A DNA stretch of 58,981 nt, from positions 1-58,981 of the forward strand of contig JAEUPC010000034.1 in assembly GCA_016789865.1 (NCBI GenBank), in the 5' to 3' direction. Both the position numbers and the translations under genes were made by a program. Positions 55,201-58,981 of the stretch are shown piece after piece. The notes under the pieces were generated by a model. That model had not been told where the DNA came from and did not search any database. It saw only the letters and a program-made list of their open reading frames with translations. This stretch comes from Rubrivivax sp. GTDB taxonomy: Bacteria > Pseudomonadota > Gammaproteobacteria > Burkholderiales > Burkholderiaceae_C. Each line of letters begins with the position of its first letter. The stretch's first letter is position 1.

Positions 55201-55305
55201 TCCAAGGGGTTCAATCCGGGAGCCCCAGCGCGCCATGCCCAGCGTGGCGCCTCGGGATGTCGCGCCACGGCATGGGCCGCGAACCGCGCAATGCGCGGAG
55301 CCCTC

Positions 55306-56070
55306 CTATCGGAACGCCGCCAGCGCTCGCTCCAGCGCCATCGTGAATGGTGTCTGCAGGGCCGGCAGCGTCAGCAACAGGCCAAGCAGCCCGACCGTCA
55401 ACGTGATCGGAAAGCCGATGGAGAAGATGTTGATCTGCGAAGCCACGCGCGACACCGCGCCCAACACGAGGTTCACGAACAGCAGCATGGTGATGATGGG
55501 CAGCGCGATCCACAGGCCGGTGCTGAAGAGATCCGCGCCCCAGCGGTGCGGCTGCACGCTGCGCAGGAAGGCGAACGGTTCGGGCCCCACCGGGAAGGCC
55601 TGGAAGCTCTGCGCCAGCGCGGCGATGACGATCAGGTGGCCGTTGATGACGATGAACAGCCATGCGATCGTGGTGCCGAAGAAGCGGCTGCTCGGCGTGG
55701 CCGTGCCTGCGCTGATGGGGTCGAAGAAGCCGGCGAAGTTCAAACCCATCTGCAGGCCGATCAGTTCACCGGCGAACTCCACCGCGGCGAACACCAGCCG
55801 CACCGAGAACCCCAGCGCCAGGCCGATGACCATCTGCTGCGCCACCAGCGGCAGCAGTTGCGGCAGCGAGTCGAGTGCCAGCGGCGGCGGCGCCGGAAGT
55901 ACCGGTTGCGCAGCCAGCGCGATGAAGGCCGCCAGCGCGATGCGCACGCGCATCGGCACCGTGCGTTGGCCGAGCACGGGCAGCGCGCTGAACAGCGCCA
56001 GCGCGCGCAGGAACGGCCACACGAGCGGCGTGATCCAGGCCAGCAGCTGGGCTTCGGTGAAGGTGATCAC
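55306..56070 (-). CDS. fliR: Flagellar biosynthetic protein FliR
   Basis: This integral membrane protein of the flagellar type III export gate has 254 residues and about six helices. It starts VITFTEAQLLAWITPLVWPF and has family segments LGFSVRLVFAAVEFAGELIG and FSIGFPITLTVGLLGLLLTL. The start is GTG at 56070; it follows fliQ with a 38-bp gap. FliP, FliQ and FliR form the export channel. No flhB lies downstream before the USP gene. Confidence 0.96.
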   Translation of the reverse strand: MITFTEAQLLAWITPLVWPFLRALALFSALPVLGQRTVPMRVRIALAAFIALAAQPVLPAPPPLALDSLPQLLPLVAQQMVIGLALGFSVRLVFAAVEFAGELIGLQMGLNFAGFFDPISAGTATPSSRFFGTTIAWLFIVINGHLIVIAALAQSFQAFPVGPEPFAFLRSVQPHRWGADLFSTGLWIALPIITMLLFVNLVLGAVSRVASQINIFSIGFPITLTVGLLGLLLTLPALQTPFTMALERALAAFR

Positions 56071-56108
56071 GGGTGCGACTCGTGCCTTGCTCGCGGTTGG
56101 CTGCGGCT

Positions 56109-56378
56109 TCAGCCCACCGCGGCGGGCAGGGCCATCAGCGTGCGCTGCAGGTACTCCACCAGCGTCGTCAACATCCACGGCCCGGCCACGGCCAACACGA
56201 CCACGGCTGCGACGATCTTCGGTACGAAGGACAGCGTGGCTTCGTTGATCTGGGTGGCGGCTTGGAAGATGCTGACCACGAGGCCGACGACCAGCACCGT
56301 GCCGAGCACAGGGGCGGCGACCATCAGCAGCATCATCAGGCCTTGCTGGCCGGCGGTGAGGACTGTTTGGGCATCCAT
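56109..56378 (-). CDS. fliQ: Flagellar biosynthetic protein FliQ
   Basis: This 89-residue export-gate subunit has two membrane helices, the normal FliQ form. It opens MDAQTVLTAGQQGLMMLLMV and carries the family loop QAATQINEATLSFVPKI. It is separated from fliP upstream by 160 bp containing a long palindrome, an unusual gap since fliP, fliQ and fliR normally abut. Confidence 0.96.
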   Translation of the reverse strand: MDAQTVLTAGQQGLMMLLMVAAPVLGTVLVVGLVVSIFQAATQINEATLSFVPKIVAAVVVLAVAGPWMLTTLVEYLQRTLMALPAAVG

Positions 56379-56452
56379 TCGGGACTCGGGTCTTCTTGAA
56401 GCCGGTGCTTCGGCGGGGCTTTCTTGAAGGTTTGCTTGTTCGAGTGAGTCGT

Positions 56453-56500
56453 TCGTACTTTCACGAGGCCGGGTCCCGCCCCGGCCTGGTGGAAGTACGA
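56453..56500. repeat. 48-bp near-perfect palindrome between fliP and fliQ
   Basis: TCGTACTTTCAC (56453-56464) pairs with GTGGAAGTACGA (56489-56500), with one G-T wobble. Inside it AGGCCGGG (56466-56473) pairs with CCCGGCCT (56480-56487) around a 6-base loop. The full stem has 20 pairs, and both strands form it. It is not a T-tailed terminator; it may be a REP-like element. Confidence 0.9.
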
Positions 56501-56538
56501 AACGCCTCGTTCAGCGCCGCCACAGAAGCACCCAGCCA

Positions 56539-57354
56539 TCAAGTGGCAAACGAGGCCGCCAACGACCCCAACAGCAGATTCCACCCATCCGCCAGCACAA
56601 ACAGCATCAGCTTGAACGGCAGCGCCACCAGCACCGGGCTCAACATCATCATCCCCAGGCTCATCAGCACGCTGGCGACGATCATGTCGATGATGAGGAA
56701 GGGGATGAAGATCATGAAGCCGATCTGGAAGGCGCTTTTCAGCTCGCTGGTGACGAACGCCGGCACCAGCACCGTCAGCGGCACGGCCTCGCCCTTCACC
56801 TCGGGCGGCAGCTTGGCCAGGCGGGCGAACAGGGCGACGTCGCTTTGCCGCGTCTGCTTGAGCATGAACTCGCGCAGCGGCTTCACGCCTTCTTGCAGCG
56901 CGCGCTCGGCAGGCATCGTGCCGGCCGCGTAGGGGGCCCAGGCCTGCTCGTGGATCTTGTCGATCGTCGGGCCCATCACGAAGAAGGTGAGGAACAGGCT
57001 CAGGCCGACGATCACCTGGTTGGGCGGTGCGGCCTGCGTGCCCAGCGCCTGGCGCACCAGGCTGAGCACGATGACGATGCGGGTGAATGCCGTCATCAGC
57101 AGCAGCACCGCCGGGATGAACGACAGCGCGGTGAAGAACAGCAGCGTCTGCACCGGCACCGAGTAGCTGGTGCCGCCGGGGCCCTGGCCGATGATCAGCG
57201 GCAGCGTGCCGCCGCCGCCCGTGCCTTGCTGCGCCAGCGCGGGGGCGGCGATCAGCAGCGCGCCGGCCAGCAGACCGGCCAGCACACCGCCCCGTGGGCA
57301 GGGCGCCGGTCGCGGCGGCCGCGGCCCGGCGGGGTGGTGGCGCTCAATGCGCAT
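56539..57354 (-). CDS. fliP: Flagellar biosynthetic protein FliP
   Basis: This export-gate subunit has 271 residues. The N-terminal cleavable signal segment is Pro/Arg-rich ([20 protein letters not shown]) with a likely cut near residue 41, after which the mature protein starts [13 protein letters not shown]. The family core reads [20 protein letters not shown], then [20 protein letters not shown], and the C-terminal helices [23 protein letters not shown] 57354 overlaps the fliO 3' end by 11 bp. Confidence 0.96.
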   Translation of the reverse strand: MRIERHHPAGPRPPRPAPCPRGGVLAGLLAGALLIAAPALAQQGTGGGGTLPLIIGQGPGGTSYSVPVQTLLFFTALSFIPAVLLLMTAFTRIVIVLSLVRQALGTQAAPPNQVIVGLSLFLTFFVMGPTIDKIHEQAWAPYAAGTMPAERALQEGVKPLREFMLKQTRQSDVALFARLAKLPPEVKGEAVPLTVLVPAFVTSELKSAFQIGFMIFIPFLIIDMIVASVLMSLGMMMLSPVLVALPFKLMLFVLADGWNLLLGSLAASFAT

Positions 57355-57736
57355 GGTCCGCTCCGGGGGCGCTGCCCCGCAGGCGCCCGAGCAGTTGGGC
57401 GAAAGTGGCTGCGGCTGGCCCGCGTGCCGGGGGGGTGGTCGCGGCGCCGGGCAGGGGCGTGGGCAGCGTGGCCGGTATCGGCGCCAGCGCGCTCATCGTG
57501 TGCAGCGTGGTGATGTTCGACGGCGTCACGCCGAGCACCAGCCAGACCTTTTCGTCGCCGCGGCCAAGCTCGACCGTCACCACCTTCTGCGACGCCGACA
57601 GCGGCAGCACCGCCACCGCGCGCGCGGTGCCGGCGATGGCCGGCGCGCCGATGAGCTGCGAACGCCGGGCCAGCCACAGCGCGAGCGGGATCGAGGCCAC
57701 GATGGCCAGGAACCAGAGAAGCGAGGTCCAGTTCAC
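57344..57736 (-). CDS. fliO: Flagellar protein FliO
   Basis: This 130-residue membrane-anchored export protein has a single N-terminal helix ([20 protein letters not shown]) followed by a soluble part, [20 protein letters not shown], ending in a Pro/Ala-rich tail. The strand region that recognises the export gate in FliO is [17 protein letters not shown]. It lies 139 bp after fliN, with a G-rich repeat in the gap, and overlaps fliP. Confidence 0.9.
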   Translation of the reverse strand: MNWTSLLWFLAIVASIPLALWLARRSQLIGAPAIAGTARAVAVLPLSASQKVVTVELGRGDEKVWLVLGVTPSNITTLHTMSALAPIPATLPTPLPGAATTPPARGPAAATFAQLLGRLRGSAPGADHAH

Positions 57737-57744
57737 AGTCGGTT

Positions 57745-57875
57745 CTCAGCCTCACCGCGGACGATCGATCCTGGCAAGGACATGGGCAACCCGGTGGCCG
57801 CCGCGGAACCGGCGTTGCCGGGCCGCTGGCGGCGCCCCCAGGGGGGAAGGCGCCGGAGGCGCTGCGGGGGAAGGC
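57745..57875. repeat. G/C-rich palindromic element between fliN and fliO
   Basis: The 139-bp fliN-fliO gap holds GGCGCC at 57831-57836 and at 57849-57854 flanking CCCCAGGGGGG, so it can fold into a stem. The motif resembles dispersed intergenic repeats common in related bacteria. It is non-coding as far as I can see. Confidence 0.4.
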
Positions 57876-58346
57876 TCATGTTCGCGACAGCCGCCGCATG
57901 CGCTCGCTGGGCGTCACGATGTCGGTGAGGCGGATGCCGAACTTCTCGTTGACCACCACCACTTCGCCCTGGGCGATGAGGAAGCCGTTCACCAGCACGT
58001 CCATCGGCTCGCCGGCCAGCGTCTCCAGTTCCACCACCGAGCCCTGCGCCAGCTGCAGGATGTTCTTGATCGGCACCCGTGTGCGTCCCAGCTCCACCGT
58101 CAGCTGCACGGGGATGTCCAGGATCATCTGCAGGTCGTTGCCGGCCGCGGCCGTGGCGCCGGGGCCGAAGTTCGCGAAGCTGGCCGGGGCCACGCTCTCC
58201 AGCGGCGCGGCCACTTCGCTGGCGATGCTGCTGCCGCCGCCGGAGCCGCCCTTGCTCTCCGACAGCGCGGCAGCCCATTCGGCGGCCATCTTGTCTTCTT
58301 CGCTGATGCCGGCGCCCTCGGCGCCGGCCGCTGCATCAGTTGCCAT
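57876..58346 (-). CDS. fliN: Flagellar motor switch protein FliN
   Basis: This 156-residue rotor protein carries the SpoA domain at its C-terminal half: ILDIPVQLTVELGRTRVPIK near residue 75, then LAQGSVVELETLAGEPMDVL and NEKFGIRLTDIVTPSERMRR. The N-terminal 70 residues are Ala/Ser/Gly-rich and variable in this family. The ATG overlaps the fliM stop by 11 bp. Confidence 0.95.
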   Translation of the reverse strand: MATDAAAGAEGAGISEEDKMAAEWAAALSESKGGSGGGSSIASEVAAPLESVAPASFANFGPGATAAAGNDLQMILDIPVQLTVELGRTRVPIKNILQLAQGSVVELETLAGEPMDVLVNGFLIAQGEVVVVNEKFGIRLTDIVTPSERMRRLSRT

Positions 58347-58981
58347 GTTGGGACTCCGCGAGCCAGCCGAGGTTCGAATGGGTGATCAGGCGCTCGACCT
58401 TCAGCGCGTAGCGGTTGTTCGAGGTGCCGTAGTGGCAGTCGAACACCGGCACGCCGTCGACGGCGGCCTGGATCCGGGGGTTGAGGTCGAGTTCGATGAA
58501 GTCGCCGGGCTTGAAGCTCAGCAACTGCTCCACCGTGGCCGGGGCGCGGGCCAGTTCGGCGACGAGCTCGACCTCGGCGCTCTGGATCTGATGCTCCAGC
58601 AGCTTGACCCAGCGCCGGTCGGGCTCGCTGGAGTCGCCCTGCATGGTCGAGTACAGCACGTCGCGGATCGGCTCCAGCGTGCTGTAGGGCAGGCAGAAGT
58701 GCACCGAGCCGCTGACGTCACCGATCTCCAGCGTGAACGCCGTCGAGATGACGATCTCGCTGGGTGTGGCGATGCTCGCGAACTGCGGCTGCATCTCCGA
58801 GCGCTGGTACTCCAGGTCGACGGGGTAGATGCCGATCCACGCCTTGCGGTACTCGGCGATGATGCACTCCACCAGGCGCAGGATCACGCGCAGCTCGGTG
58901 GGGCTGAAGTCGCGCCCCTCGATGCGGGTGTGGAACTTGCCCGCGCCGCCGAACAGCGAGTCGATGACCGCGAACACCAGG
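58336..58981 (-). CDS. fliM: Flagellar motor switch protein FliM, C-terminal part (runs off the window)
   Basis: This is the C-terminal 214 or so residues of FliM, a rotor protein that binds CheY-P; the N-terminal CheY-binding part is beyond the window. The visible frame opens LVFAVIDSLFGGAGKFHTRI, with VDLEYQRSEMQPQFASIATP, the family middle-domain segment, and the C-terminal SpoA domain ending NNRYALKVERLITHSNLGWL. No start is present in the window. Confidence 0.95.
   Translation of the reverse strand, partial: LVFAVIDSLFGGAGKFHTRIEGRDFSPTELRVILRLVECIIAEYRKAWIGIYPVDLEYQRSEMQPQFASIATPSEIVISTAFTLEIGDVSGSVHFCLPYSTLEPIRDVLYSTMQGDSSEPDRRWVKLLEHQIQSAEVELVAELARAPATVEQLLSFKPGDFIELDLNPRIQAAVDGVPVFDCHYGTSNNRYALKVERLITHSNLGWLAESQHGN

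Overview
The window is one stretch of chromosome from a very GC-rich, aerobic, flagellated Gram-negative bacterium. Codon use, gene content (TAXI-TRAP and LIV-type transporters, tandem universal stress proteins, a fliMNOPQR order) and protein style all suggest a betaproteobacterium of the Burkholderiales, near the Rubrivivax/Leptothrix/Methylibium group. That placement is inference from style, not from a marker gene. Nearly all of the sequence is coding. I see no rRNA, tRNA, CRISPR array, integrase or transposase.

Layout. (1) 1-4644, minus: serC, serA, a crotonase-fold protein, mtnP and the start of an NCS2 nucleobase permease (serine synthesis, then purine/methylthioadenosine salvage). (2) 4860-7082, plus: katG. 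(3) 7121-19688, minus: a twelve-kilobase catabolic operon of eleven genes, mostly joined by stop/start overlaps: SRPBCC protein, kynureninase-like enzyme, HyuA, HyuB, a second kynureninase-like enzyme, RidA, then a complete LIV-type ABC importer. A LysR regulator reads divergently at 19802-20761. (4) 20943-27158, plus: CWC protein, amidase, M20 peptidase, esterase, yaaA, and an M48 peptidase preceded by a 63-bp tandem repeat. (5) 27255-34627: a FAD oxidoreductase (minus), then a TAXI-TRAP transporter whose SBP and DUF1850 genes are split from the fused permease by a HupE/membrane/DUF4198 metal-type cassette. (6) 34644-38303, plus: a prolyl-hydroxylase-like oxygenase and modABC. (7) 38331-43296, minus: beta-CASP hydrolase, DmeF-like efflux pump, a proline-rich serine hydrolase, a Rossmann oxidoreductase. 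(8) 43563-55105: a stress and ion-homeostasis block: P-type ATPase, tandem USP, Kef antiporter, ferric-reductase-like flavoprotein, cytochrome c, a patatin relic, TerB-like protein, a USP relic, DUF2062, Na/Pi symporter and a second tandem USP. An FNR/Anr-like palindrome lies upstream of the ATPase. (9) 55306-58981, minus: fliM (partial), fliN, fliO, fliP, fliQ, fliR.

The most interesting element is the catabolic operon in region 3. It combines uptake, ATP-dependent HyuAB amide/lactam (or carboxylase-type) chemistry, two distinct kynureninase-fold enzymes and an imine deaminase under one LysR regulator. I know of no characterised pathway with this set. A second theme is slippage: short in-frame tandem repeats have expanded low-complexity segments in at least six unrelated genes, and a 63-bp repeat has apparently rebuilt the start of the M48 gene. 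A third is gene decay in region 8, where a patatin N-terminus and a USP C-terminus survive as fragments on either side of a TerB-like gene.
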